Positions 8,096 to 17,133 of a stretch of 64,000 nucleotides of DNA are shown in pieces; position 1 is the first letter of the stretch; every line of letters starts with the position of its first letter. The stretch spans positions 1 through 64,000 of the forward strand of contig CAILYI010000084.1 in NCBI GenBank assembly GCA_903838415.1, read 5' to 3'. The notes under the pieces were generated by a model that was not told the DNA's origin, searched no databases, and was given only the letters and a program-made list of their open reading frames with translations. Made by a program: the position numbers and the translations under genes. This DNA comes from an uncultured Anaerolineae bacterium (lineage in GTDB: Bacteria; Chloroflexota; Anaerolineae; Anaerolineales; Villigracilaceae).

Positions 8096-9967
8096 TTACG
8101 GATTAGCACCAGCAGAGATCCAATCCAAAATGATTTGGGTTTCTTCTGCAGGCAACTTGCCTCCCGGCGGCATCGACATTCCATTGACGCCTTGCAGGAG
8201 CTTGGCGATTGAACTATTGGTGATATCACCGGCGACCAGAGCCGGACCTTCCTCTGTCGACCCGGTAATGGTTTCGTATGAGGTTGCATCCCAGCCGCCC
8301 AGCTTTGTGGAAGAATTGTGACAGATGAGGCATTTTGTCTGGAAGATCGGCAGGACATTCTGGGTGAATGTCGTTTGGCTGGCAGAACTGCTCGGGGTTG
8401 CGGTTGGCTGCACCGGGGCAGGGGTGGCAGTCGGCAGCGCCGGGGGTGGGTTGGCTTCCCAGCTGCGGATGTATGTCACAATGGCATCCACCTGATCGTC
8501 GCTGAGGGGGCCGCCATTTGCGGAAGAAAAGGCCGTCATGCCAGAATCGGGCAAGCCCAAAGCGATGATATTCCGAAGCGTGATGTTATCGCGCGTTTTT
8601 AGGAAATCAGAAGAACTGATGGTGGTAATCATATCACCAGAACGTCCTGGGATAGGGCCACCCTGCCCGAATTGTCCGTGGCAAGGAGAACAATTCTGGG
8701 TAAAGAGCTGCGCCCCGGCTTCGAGTCCCTGGCCCGTGCTGGCAACCAGGGTGTATTTCGTGAGGGCATCGAGCTGTTCGGGGGTAAGAATTTTACCCCA
8801 AACTGGCATGGTCACATGCGCGCCGCCCGTGCTGATCATTTTTTGGGCAGTCTCAAGGTCAGGGGAGGTTGGTACCTTGTCACCATGACAGGCTGCGCAA
8901 TGCTGATCAAACAATGGCTTGCCTGCCGGGGTTCCCGAGGGATTCATGACATAAGCAGCCAGGGTTTCGAGATCGGCCTTGCTCAGTGATCCTTGCCAGG
9001 CGGGCATCGTGACGTGCTGTCCACCCTTGCTGATTAAGGCGCGCAATTCGCTTTCTGTGCCAGAGAAGGCCACGCCAACACCGTGACAACTGGAACAGTT
9101 AATTTCAAAAAGGCGTTGACCATCTGGCGCAGCCAGGAAGTTCAACAAAGAGTTGTGTTCATCACTTGAGAGCACAGAATTCCAATCTGGAACGTTCTGG
9201 CCTTTGTGAGCCGCATAGTTTGGACCTTGTTGGAGAACCAGTTGCAGTTCTTGAAGGTTTCCTGAAGCAAACACGGTTACATTATGGCATTTGCCGCACT
9301 GCGCAGTGTAAAGAGCGCTGCCTTTTTGCGAGGTGATGAACCCGGCCAGGGCGTCAATTTCGTCGGTGCTCAAGTCACCGCCCCAGGCGGGCATGCCGGT
9401 ATGACCGCCCTGCGCAATCAGTTTGTGCAAATCTGTCCCGGCTGGGACGACAATGCTGGGGCCATGACAATTGGAGCAGTTTTTGGTATACAAAGCGGCA
9501 GCCTTATCAACTGGAGCCGCGGCTTGGGGTGGTGGCGCTTCCCGCACGGACAGAACGCTCAAGGTGATTATCCCGCCGACCACCAAAATAGCCGCCAGGC
9601 TGGCGTAGGGCCGGTTAAGAAAATGGCGCTTTGGGCTTTTGTCAAGAAATGGCAGCAGGATCAGCAGCAGGATGAAAAGTCCCGGGATCACCATGACGCC
9701 GATAACTTCCAGGTTGCCCGGAAAGTATTTGAGCAGTTGGAATAGAAACAGGAAATACCATTCTGGCCGCGGGGTATAGGCTGTATCGTTTGGATTGGCG
9801 CGAGCTTCCATGGGAATTCCCACAAAGTAAGCGAGCGCAACCAGCACGATAAATACCAGCAAAACGACAATTGTGTCCTTGAAAATGATGTCCGGGAAAA
9901 AAGGGACGCCTTTTTCTTTGGCTTTTTTGTATTGTTCTAGATAGTCTTTCTTTTCCTGGTCGTTCAT
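8096..9967 (-). CDS. Cytochrome b6/f subunit IV-like protein fused to six c-type heme motifs
   Basis: N-terminal PetD-like region (ARANPNDTAYTPRPEWYFLFLFQLLKYFPG) then CSNCH, CGKCH, CSSCH, CAACH, CSPCH, CLICH. Confidence 0.85.
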   Translation of the reverse strand: MNDQEKKDYLEQYKKAKEKGVPFFPDIIFKDTIVVLLVFIVLVALAYFVGIPMEARANPNDTAYTPRPEWYFLFLFQLLKYFPGNLEVIGVMVIPGLFILLLILLPFLDKSPKRHFLNRPYASLAAILVVGGIITLSVLSVREAPPPQAAAPVDKAAALYTKNCSNCHGPSIVVPAGTDLHKLIAQGGHTGMPAWGGDLSTDEIDALAGFITSQKGSALYTAQCGKCHNVTVFASGNLQELQLVLQQGPNYAAHKGQNVPDWNSVLSSDEHNSLLNFLAAPDGQRLFEINCSSCHGVGVAFSGTESELRALISKGGQHVTMPAWQGSLSKADLETLAAYVMNPSGTPAGKPLFDQHCAACHGDKVPTSPDLETAQKMISTGGAHVTMPVWGKILTPEQLDALTKYTLVASTGQGLEAGAQLFTQNCSPCHGQFGQGGPIPGRSGDMITTISSSDFLKTRDNITLRNIIALGLPDSGMTAFSSANGGPLSDDQVDAIVTYIRSWEANPPPALPTATPAPVQPTATPSSSASQTTFTQNVLPIFQTKCLICHNSSTKLGGWDATSYETITGSTEEGPALVAGDITNSSIAKLLQGVNGMSMPPGGKLPAEETQIILDWISAGANP

Positions 9968-9969
9968 GA

Positions 9970-10632
9970 CTATTCCTCTTTCTTTTCTGGCACCGCAGAA
10001 ATGCCAATCCGGATGATCAGATAAAGGTGAACGAAAATCAAACCGAATAAAGAGGCCGGTAATACCCAGATGTGTGTACCGAAGAAGCGCGCCAGGGTTA
10101 CAGCCGAGAGATTATCTCCACCGCGCGCAACGCGCAGCAGCCAATCTCCAATGAAAGGCGCAACCCCAATAATGCGAGTTCCAACTGTTGTTGCCCAGTA
10201 AGACTTTTGATCCCATGGGAGCAAATAACCTGTGAAGCCAAAGCCAATTACCAGGATGAACAGAATTACGCCGGTAATCCAGGTTGCTTCGCGTGGAAAT
10301 TTGTACGCGCCGTAGAAAAACACGCGCAAAAGGTGAAGGACAGTCAGCACGACCATGGCGCTTGCGCCCCAATGGTGTAAACCACGAATGAGCCAGCCTC
10401 CCGGCAGTTGAGTCGTGATGTACATCACGCTGTCATAGGCGTGGTCTGGGGTTGGAACATAATATAACGTGAGCAAAATACCGGTGACTGCTTGAATCAT
10501 CGCTACAAACAGGGTTGCGCTCCCCAGCGTGTAGAACCAATTTACATGCGGTATTTTACGCAGAAAAATGGCTTCATTAACTGAACGCCATCCAAATCGA
10601 TCATCGAGCCAATTTCCAAGTTTTTCCAACAT
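9970..10632 (-). CDS. Cytochrome b6 (N-terminal cytochrome b)
   Basis: GGWLIRGLHHWGASAMVVLTVLHLLRVFFYGAYKFPREATWITGV ... GFTGYLLPWDQKSYWATTVGT: cytochrome b/b6 heme-ligand regions. Confidence 0.95.
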   Translation of the reverse strand: MLEKLGNWLDDRFGWRSVNEAIFLRKIPHVNWFYTLGSATLFVAMIQAVTGILLTLYYVPTPDHAYDSVMYITTQLPGGWLIRGLHHWGASAMVVLTVLHLLRVFFYGAYKFPREATWITGVILFILVIGFGFTGYLLPWDQKSYWATTVGTRIIGVAPFIGDWLLRVARGGDNLSAVTLARFFGTHIWVLPASLFGLIFVHLYLIIRIGISAVPEKKEE

Positions 10633-10635
10633 TGT

Positions 10636-11118
10636 TTATCCTCGCTTAATGAACAAGATGCCATTTTCGACTTTGGTTTCAAAGCGGTCCAATGGACGAG
10701 GCGGTGGCCCGGCTTTGACGGTGCCATCCTTGGCAAAAACGCCATTGTGGCACGGACAATAGAAACCTTCCAAATCGGCAATCCAACGGATGCGACACCC
10801 TAGGTGTGTGCAAACATTGGACATGGCAACAAAATCCTGCCCATTTTCTGTCATAACGTAGGCTGAAACATCCTCTTGCGTATTGATCCAGCCGGTTTGA
10901 GTGTCAATGGTGGCTTTAAACAAAGTGGGAGTATTTAATTCCACTTTACTGATTGCGCCCAAGCGAATCCACGCATTGGTTTCTTGTTGGGATGCTGGCC
11001 CAATAATATAACCAATAGCAGGTATACCAATTGCCACGGCAATAGTGCCACCCATCCCGGCAATGGCTACCTTCATGAAGTCGCGGCGGGTCACTTTCTC
11101 ATCCTGTGACTCACTCAT
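10636..11118 (-). CDS. Rieske 2Fe-2S protein of bc complex (Tat signal)
   Basis: TRRDFMKVA twin-arginine signal; CTHLGCRIRW...FYCPCHNGVF Rieske motifs. Confidence 0.95.
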   Translation of the reverse strand: MSESQDEKVTRRDFMKVAIAGMGGTIAVAIGIPAIGYIIGPASQQETNAWIRLGAISKVELNTPTLFKATIDTQTGWINTQEDVSAYVMTENGQDFVAMSNVCTHLGCRIRWIADLEGFYCPCHNGVFAKDGTVKAGPPPRPLDRFETKVENGILFIKRG

Positions 11119-11283
11119 AGATCTCTTTCTCCTTTGGCGATTTTTTGTAACTGCTTTCGTTTATTGATTCTATCACCCGGAAACTGCGCAGCTTTTGCAT
11201 CATTTGGCGGTGCCGGATGATTTTTCATGATTTAATGGGCATCCTTGCGTGTCACCAGACATTTTTCGGAAGCCCGTACAGAA

Positions 11284-11340
11284 ACGATAAACAATCTTCA
11301 AAAAGAAACAGGAAGTTTCAATTTGGAGATTGCTTATCGT
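11284..11340. repeat. Long intergenic hairpin
   Basis: 26-bp stem with 3 mismatches and one wobble, loop AGGAA: ACGATAAACAATCTTCAAAAAGAAAC-AGGAA-GTTTCAATTTGGAGATTGCTTATCGT. Confidence 0.8.
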
Positions 11341-11440
11341 AAATTGAGTATTGCAACCCGAAAAGGATTGCAATTACACCAATAAAAAATCAAACACAAG
11401 ACTTTGGTTAGCGGTACCAACAAAACTTACTACAGCGTGA

Positions 11441-12607
11441 TTATTTTTCAGGCGCACCTGCGTCAATCCACTGTTTGACCATATCAAGCTCTTCGGGCGT
11501 CAACTGACCTGGATGCCCACCCGCTGCTTGCTTTTGGATTAATTTGCTATTGGCGCTGTCTTTGGCGACGATGACAGGACCGTTAGTGCTACCCTTCAGT
11601 GTAGTTGCATAAGTCGACAGATTCAACCCGGCCATCGCCGTTGCACCATGACAGGCCGCACATTTTTGCTGGAATAAGGGCCCGGCGAAAGCGTCCCAAG
11701 TCAGCGCGGCGACTGGCGGCGATGTGGGGGTCGGAGGAGCTGGTGTGGGAGTCAGGGGCGCAAATACGGGAACCGTTTCACCCGTCGGCAGGGTGGTGAC
11801 CGCGGTTGTTTCAGAACTGATGAAATTATACAAGCCAAACCCAAAAACGACTGTAATAATTACCGCAACCGGGGCATAGATGATTTGTCGTGTGCGTAAT
11901 ACAGCTGGGGGAATCGGCTTGGCATGTTTGCCAGATTCTATCGTGGCAAGTTCCGCAGGGTGCTCATGTTCCATTTCTTCGTGAGTGAGCTTCCCCGTAA
12001 ACATGCTCGGGTTCAGGGTTTTGATGTGGACATGGTAGAAGTGCCAGATGATAATGGCCAGCACCGCCAGTACCGCTTCGCCGCCATGCGCCGCTTTGGC
12101 AGCCGGAATGGCTTCGCCCGGCAGCATGCGCAGCGTGGAAAGCGGATTCCACATCATAAAACCCGTCAGCCCCATCACAACCGTTCCCCAAATCAGCGCC
12201 AGATACTCGGCTTTCTCTGCGTAGGAGTAACGTCCGTAATAGGCTTTGTGCTTTCGTCGCCCGATGTAATAAAGTACATCATCAAAAACGTGCTGAATAT
12301 CGTTAATCCAGGGGATCATGCTGATGGGAGTGCGCAGCACAAAGATGCGATACAACAATTCCAGCACATGCACCAGGCTGACAATCATCATCACAATTGC
12401 GGACGAATGGTGGATTAATCGAGCATTTTCCACGCCACCCAGCAAGTTGAACAACCCTACGCTGATTGGCGAGAGCGGAAATTTCTGCGGCAAACCGGTG
12501 AAACCCAGCGTTGAGAAAGACACCAAAAATATGATGTGCTGGAGTCGTTGCAGGAGATCAAAACGCACGTAGATCTTGGATGGCGAGTTGCTGGCGGGCT
12601 TAGTCAC
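11441..12607 (-). CDS. Membrane cytochrome b (HydC/FdnI-like) with C-terminal c-type cytochrome module
   Basis: Paralogous to 13967..14695; C-terminal KCAACHGATAMAGLNLSTYATTLKGSTNGPVIVAKDSANSKLI...QWIDAGAPEK. Confidence 0.82.
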   Translation of the reverse strand: MTKPASNSPSKIYVRFDLLQRLQHIIFLVSFSTLGFTGLPQKFPLSPISVGLFNLLGGVENARLIHHSSAIVMMIVSLVHVLELLYRIFVLRTPISMIPWINDIQHVFDDVLYYIGRRKHKAYYGRYSYAEKAEYLALIWGTVVMGLTGFMMWNPLSTLRMLPGEAIPAAKAAHGGEAVLAVLAIIIWHFYHVHIKTLNPSMFTGKLTHEEMEHEHPAELATIESGKHAKPIPPAVLRTRQIIYAPVAVIITVVFGFGLYNFISSETTAVTTLPTGETVPVFAPLTPTPAPPTPTSPPVAALTWDAFAGPLFQQKCAACHGATAMAGLNLSTYATTLKGSTNGPVIVAKDSANSKLIQKQAAGGHPGQLTPEELDMVKQWIDAGAPEK

Positions 12608-13967
12608 GGCGAGCCTCCTCGTCGGTGGATTCGGCTGAATCAGGCTTTTCGGCGGGCGCGGATTCTTGGTCCGTTTCCGGTTCAGCAGGTGGTTCTGGGA
12701 TATTGGCCTCTTCAGCCACTGAAGCTTCTTCGGTGGATTCTGTTGATTCTTCGGTCTCTTCGACTAATTCGCCGGTTTTGGGATGTTTCAACTTTTTGTG
12801 AATCTTTGTCAGCTGCGGTTTTCTGAAACGGTTAATCATCATCCGGCTGAAATCCATCACAACCAGCACGCCCATCGGAATCAGCACGCCGGGAATCAGG
12901 AATTTGTAAAACAGGTTGATGTAATAAACCATCGGATACTTGTCTGGCGACGGGATATAGTGCGACAGCCAAGCTTCAGGGAAGTTGGTGTTTGCATCCG
13001 GATGGCATTTTTGGCACTTGGTCAGCAGGTTTGCTTTGACTTGCAACCCCTTGACGGGATCATCCACGCGGGTAATGTCGTGAATTCCGTGGCAGTCGTA
13101 GCAGACTGGCTTATTCGTGATGGCATCCGGGGATACCTTTTCAAAAATTGTGACGGTTGTGCCGTGAAAATCTGCCACATAAGTGTTCAACACCTGTGTG
13201 GAGATATTATACTTATCCATGCGCTTGGGATCAGTATGGCACTTGGCGCAAATTTGTGGAGAGAACAAACGGAAAGTTGACGTGGTTGGGTTTTCAATGA
13301 TGTGGACGCCGTGACAGTCAATGCAGGTGGGCACATCCGGGTTATTTCCATCAGTCAGCGCGGCCCCATGCACGCTGTTTCGGTATTTTTCGTAAATTGC
13401 GCTGTGGCATTTCTGACAGGTCGTCGGAATCCAGATGCGCGTGGTCGGTAAAAGCTGATGGGTGGTTGGATCTTTTATGCGCTGCACCGCATGAGAAGTG
13501 TGACAGTCAGTACAAATTGCCGCCTTTAACTGGCCCACGGAGCGCGCCGCGGCGTGAACGCTGTCTTTTTCCTGGTCAGCCTGTTGCTTATGGCATTGAC
13601 CGCAGGTTGTATTAAGCTGAAGGGTGGCTTCACGACGGCTGCCAAATTTCAACCCATGACCTGCCCCCGGTTCAAAACCCACGTGACACTGAACACAGGC
13701 TATTTTGGTTTCGCCATGAACAGAGTGATTGAATTCATCAGGGTTGACACTTAAGTCGAACAAATCACCGTTTCCAAGGGTTACGCTGAACTGCGGATTC
13801 TGGTGACAGGCCAGGCAGGCCTCATTATTGGCCGCCGCAGGGCGCGGCGCATCTGAACCGTTCGCCCCGGAAAAAGTGGGCCTAGCGGCAGCCGGCGAAA
13901 CGGTATAGCCAAGGGCGATGATGAACACCATCAACCCGGCGATTAGAAAATAGTAGCGTGGGCGCAT
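12600..13967 (-). CDS. Nonaheme c-type cytochrome, membrane anchored
   Basis: Nine CXXCH motifs (CLACH, CVQCH, CGQCH, CTDCH, CQKCH, CIDCH, CAKCH, CYDCH, CQKCH), signal peptide, C-terminal TM and acidic tail. Confidence 0.88.
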   Translation of the reverse strand: MRPRYYFLIAGLMVFIIALGYTVSPAAARPTFSGANGSDAPRPAAANNEACLACHQNPQFSVTLGNGDLFDLSVNPDEFNHSVHGETKIACVQCHVGFEPGAGHGLKFGSRREATLQLNTTCGQCHKQQADQEKDSVHAAARSVGQLKAAICTDCHTSHAVQRIKDPTTHQLLPTTRIWIPTTCQKCHSAIYEKYRNSVHGAALTDGNNPDVPTCIDCHGVHIIENPTTSTFRLFSPQICAKCHTDPKRMDKYNISTQVLNTYVADFHGTTVTIFEKVSPDAITNKPVCYDCHGIHDITRVDDPVKGLQVKANLLTKCQKCHPDANTNFPEAWLSHYIPSPDKYPMVYYINLFYKFLIPGVLIPMGVLVVMDFSRMMINRFRKPQLTKIHKKLKHPKTGELVEETEESTESTEEASVAEEANIPEPPAEPETDQESAPAEKPDSAESTDEEARRD

Positions 13968-14695
13968 TACTTTTTCTCCCCCGCTTGAGTTTTGTTGGCG
14001 ACCTGACCTATTTGCTGCTCGTAATCTTTTGTGTGGAATTCCCGCATCTCTGGCTCACTTAACCGGCCTGTAAAGATGCTCAGATTTAATCTCTCGATGT
14101 GGACGTGATAGATATGCCAGATCAATACAAAGACTGCCGCCACAATTGATTCGGTGCTGTGGGCAAGTTTTGAAGCTGGAACCACTCCGCCCGGCAGGAA
14201 CTGGGTAAACTGTTCCGGGAACCAGATAACAAAGCCCGTGATTCCCATCATGGCAATTCCAAAGAACAGGAACCAATAGGTGACTTTTTGCTCAAAATTG
14301 TATTTGCCGAATTTGGGCTTATCGTTGCGCAAGAAGAACAGGTATTGCAGCATGTGCCCGGCATCGAGCACATCTTGCCACACCGGCAGGATGTTTCCTG
14401 GTAACTTTCGGCGTGCGAGTAAAACGAGCGCCCGTCCGATGTGATACACAGCCTCGAGCGCCAGGATAAGCGCGGCGATGTGGTGGATTTGACGGATAAG
14501 CCCCAGCCGCTCAGGCGTCGAAAGCAAATCCTGGCTCCAGGAAAAATCACGGTACTTCTGCGGGAGGCCGGTTAACAACAAAACGGTGAAACTTAATATC
14601 AAAATCAAATGCTCCCAACGTTGCCCAAGCTTAAAGCGCAGGAACATCTTCTCTTCTTTGACATGTGCAGTGGTATTTTTTTGTTTTGCGGTCAT
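13967..14695 (-). CDS. Membrane cytochrome b subunit (HydC/FdnI-like)
   Basis: LRFKLGQRWEHLILILSFTVLLLTGLPQKY...IHHIAALILALEAVYHIGRAL...HSTESIVAAVFVLIWHIYHVHIE: conserved His and TM pattern. Confidence 0.82.
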   Translation of the reverse strand: MTAKQKNTTAHVKEEKMFLRFKLGQRWEHLILILSFTVLLLTGLPQKYRDFSWSQDLLSTPERLGLIRQIHHIAALILALEAVYHIGRALVLLARRKLPGNILPVWQDVLDAGHMLQYLFFLRNDKPKFGKYNFEQKVTYWFLFFGIAMMGITGFVIWFPEQFTQFLPGGVVPASKLAHSTESIVAAVFVLIWHIYHVHIERLNLSIFTGRLSEPEMREFHTKDYEQQIGQVANKTQAGEKK

Positions 14696-15816
14696 CGCAG
14701 GCTACTCCTCACGCGGTCAACAATGGAGCGAATTATTTGTAATACCACGTAGATGATGCAGGCCCATAGTACAAATGGCGTAAAGGATGTATAGAACGTG
14801 TTCACGTAAAACAGGAAGGGAGTCCGTTCCAGGCTGATTTCATTGTGCCCGGTCCAGGCACCTGTCCAGTTAGGTCCGGCGCCGGGATGGCATTTCTGGC
14901 AGGTTTTTAAAAGATTCTGCGGATTTACCTTGGATGCCGGGTCCTTGGTGTTGAGAATATCGTGAATTCCATGACAATCGGTGCAAACGGCGCTATCATG
15001 CCAGATGGTTGGCCAGCGAGATTTGTAAACCGAGAGATCGACGCCATGCCAGGAGCGCTTATAGATGCTATAGACATCTGCAGAAAGCCCATACTTGCCC
15101 ATCAGTTCTTTGTTGGCATGGCAGCCAGCACACATTTCAGGGCTTTCCATGCGGAATTGGATGGTGCGAGGATCCTGAATATTGTGGACGCCGTGACAAT
15201 CGGTGCAAACCGGTACATCCGGGTTATTTTCATCAATCAGGGCTTTGCCGTGAACGCTTTGTTTATAAGCATCCACAATTTCGGCATGGCACTTGCTGCA
15301 GGTTGTTGAAATGAGAGAACGGGGTTGATCGGGAGCCTGAACGTTGTGGGCGCCGTGACAATCTGTACAAATGGGGGCATTCAGGTTGCCGCCGTCAGCC
15401 GCCTTGGCATGCATGCTATCCAGGGTTTTTTGATAATTGCCTGGATGGCACTTTTGGCAAGCCTGATAATAGGAACGTGAAAGCTCTCTCTTGGTCTGGA
15501 AAGTTTGTGTGGGGTGAGGGTAGCTTTGGATATCAGTATGGCAGGCTACGCACTCAATTCCCAAGGGGCTATGGACTGAGTGACTGATTACATCCTGTGA
15601 AACGTAAAGCGACAGAGTCTCTCCGCTTGGTAAAGCCATACTCAGCGAGGAGTTTCCGTGGCAGGAAAGACAGTATTTTTCTGTTTCCTGAGTAGGCTGG
15701 CCTGCCCTGGCTGGTGTTACCAGCAACAGGCTCAACAGCAGGACAAGAGCGCCTGCCGCAATCAAGCCAATTTTCTGACCTGACAGGAACATCCGGTGCA
15801 GGGTGCGCGTTGTCAT
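14692..15816 (-). CDS. Nonaheme c-type cytochrome, membrane anchored
   Basis: Nine CXXCH motifs (CLSCH, CVACH, CQKCH, CTDCH, CSKCH, CTDCH, CAGCH, CTDCH, CQKCH); paralog of 12600..13967. Confidence 0.88.
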   Translation of the reverse strand: MTTRTLHRMFLSGQKIGLIAAGALVLLLSLLLVTPARAGQPTQETEKYCLSCHGNSSLSMALPSGETLSLYVSQDVISHSVHSPLGIECVACHTDIQSYPHPTQTFQTKRELSRSYYQACQKCHPGNYQKTLDSMHAKAADGGNLNAPICTDCHGAHNVQAPDQPRSLISTTCSKCHAEIVDAYKQSVHGKALIDENNPDVPVCTDCHGVHNIQDPRTIQFRMESPEMCAGCHANKELMGKYGLSADVYSIYKRSWHGVDLSVYKSRWPTIWHDSAVCTDCHGIHDILNTKDPASKVNPQNLLKTCQKCHPGAGPNWTGAWTGHNEISLERTPFLFYVNTFYTSFTPFVLWACIIYVVLQIIRSIVDRVRSSLR

Positions 15817-15819
15817 GAA

Positions 15820-16014
15820 CTATGACTCCTTCGTATTGTTGTGGGGGCTGTCATCTTGCTTATCTGATTCTTCGGGTGGTTCCGGGTTTTCAATCACCAC
15901 CCAGCCCATACGCCGGAGCAGGTAAGAAATCCCAAATAATATGGCGAGTGGAACCAGACACCGCAAGATAAATAGCAAAGCCACAAAGACTGGATTGGCA
16001 ACAGTCTCGCTCAT
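15820..16014 (-). CDS. Small single-TM protein, first gene of nonaheme operon
   Basis: MSETVANPVFVALLFILRCLVPLAILFGISYLLRRMGW...; ATG 16014 with GGAGGGAATAACG upstream; ends 4 nt before the next gene. Confidence 0.6.
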   Translation of the reverse strand: MSETVANPVFVALLFILRCLVPLAILFGISYLLRRMGWVVIENPEPPEESDKQDDSPHNNTKES

Positions 16015-16095
16015 CGTTATTCCCTCCGCGACAGTGTATTCTTGCTGTTCGCAACGTGTGATATAGGCATTGCAACTCCGTAACACGATTATTTT

Positions 16096-16109
16096 GGTTA
16101 AGTATAACC
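16096..16109. promoter_or_regulatory. Candidate operator dyad in divergent promoter region
   Basis: GGTTA-AGTA-TAACC inverted repeat. Confidence 0.35.
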
Positions 16110-16147
16110 TAAACGCGAGATTAAAATATCAGCAGCGTCTTATTGAT

Positions 16148-16164
16148 AAGTATTGGTAATACTT
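16148..16164. promoter_or_regulatory. Candidate operator dyad in divergent promoter region
   Basis: AAGTATT-GGT-AATACTT perfect inverted repeat between divergent respiratory operons. Confidence 0.45.
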
Positions 16165-16210
16165 GCGGTGACATTTGTTCTCGTTATTAATGACAGGCAA
16201 CACTTACTAG

Positions 16211-16239
16211 TTGATAGGATTTTTATTAACATGTAATCT
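16211..16239 (+). promoter_or_regulatory. Candidate sigma70-type promoter for the heptaheme/FeS/NrfD operon
   Basis: TTGATA - 17 nt - TAATCT upstream of ATG 16271. Confidence 0.45.
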
Positions 16240-16270
16240 TGAACCTATCTATTCATCGGGAGAATGAAAA

Positions 16271-17074
16271 ATGACGAAACAAACTTATATGAAAGTATTG
16301 TTGTTTTTGTCTCTTGTGCTGATTGCTGTAACGTTTGGCGTTCTGGTGGCGGCCCCCACCCAGCACGCTGCAGCGGCAGAGAAGAGTCAAGATATTGAAA
16401 CCTGCAAAAATTGTCACGCTAAGGCAGTAACGCCCTGGTCAACCAGCAAGCACAGCACGGGTAACGTCAACTGCCTTGTTTGTCATAAATTGGGAGCAGG
16501 GGAAGGCGCTCATCCTATGTTGAAGTACACCGTGGAATCTGAAGAAACCACCTGCCTGGTGTGCCATACTGAGGTATTCGGGGAGAATATTGCCGGACAG
16601 ATGAAACTTAGCCAGCATGGCAAAGTTGGTCTTAAGTGCATTACCTGTCATGAGCCGCATTCCCAGGGCCCGGTTCTCGCCCCCGGATCCACGATTGTTT
16701 GCGAAAATTGTCATAAGGAACAAATGGAAGGTAGCCTCAAATCAACCCATACCGCGGCAGGTTTGAACTGTATCAACTGCCACATGGGATCTGACAAGAG
16801 TCACACCCTGAAGGTTGCGGGCGAAACGTGCGGAAACTGCCATAACGATATCCATGAGGCCAATCGCATTGTCAGCGCCGGAATGCAGGTTCAGGTCCTG
16901 GCAACTCCGGCAGATGTCGTTGCAAAGGCGGCTGAACCGGAAAATGTGACTGAGCCGGTTGTTGCGGGTGGCGTTCACTTGCCGAGTTGGGCGCTTTTGC
17001 TGGCTGGCTTATTAATTGGTGGCATCATTACGTGGGTATTGCTCGGCAGAGACCCCGGTACGCCAGTTAAATAG
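16271..17074 (+). CDS. Heptaheme c-type cytochrome with C-terminal TM anchor
   Basis: CKNCH, CLVCH, CLVCH, CITCH, CENCH, CINCH, CGNCH; signal peptide; C-terminal TM. Confidence 0.88.
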   Translation: MTKQTYMKVLLFLSLVLIAVTFGVLVAAPTQHAAAAEKSQDIETCKNCHAKAVTPWSTSKHSTGNVNCLVCHKLGAGEGAHPMLKYTVESEETTCLVCHTEVFGENIAGQMKLSQHGKVGLKCITCHEPHSQGPVLAPGSTIVCENCHKEQMEGSLKSTHTAAGLNCINCHMGSDKSHTLKVAGETCGNCHNDIHEANRIVSAGMQVQVLATPADVVAKAAEPENVTEPVVAGGVHLPSWALLLAGLLIGGIITWVLLGRDPGTPVK

Positions 17075-17133
17075 CGGCGAGATTCTTGGGAAATACTTAT
17101 TAATTCCCATCCGCCAATTTTTGGAGGCTTATT

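Noticed and set aside
11284-11340. Ordinary rho-independent terminator of the nonaheme operon
   Set aside because: AT-rich stem and no U-run after it on the minus strand; kept as an unexplained hairpin instead.
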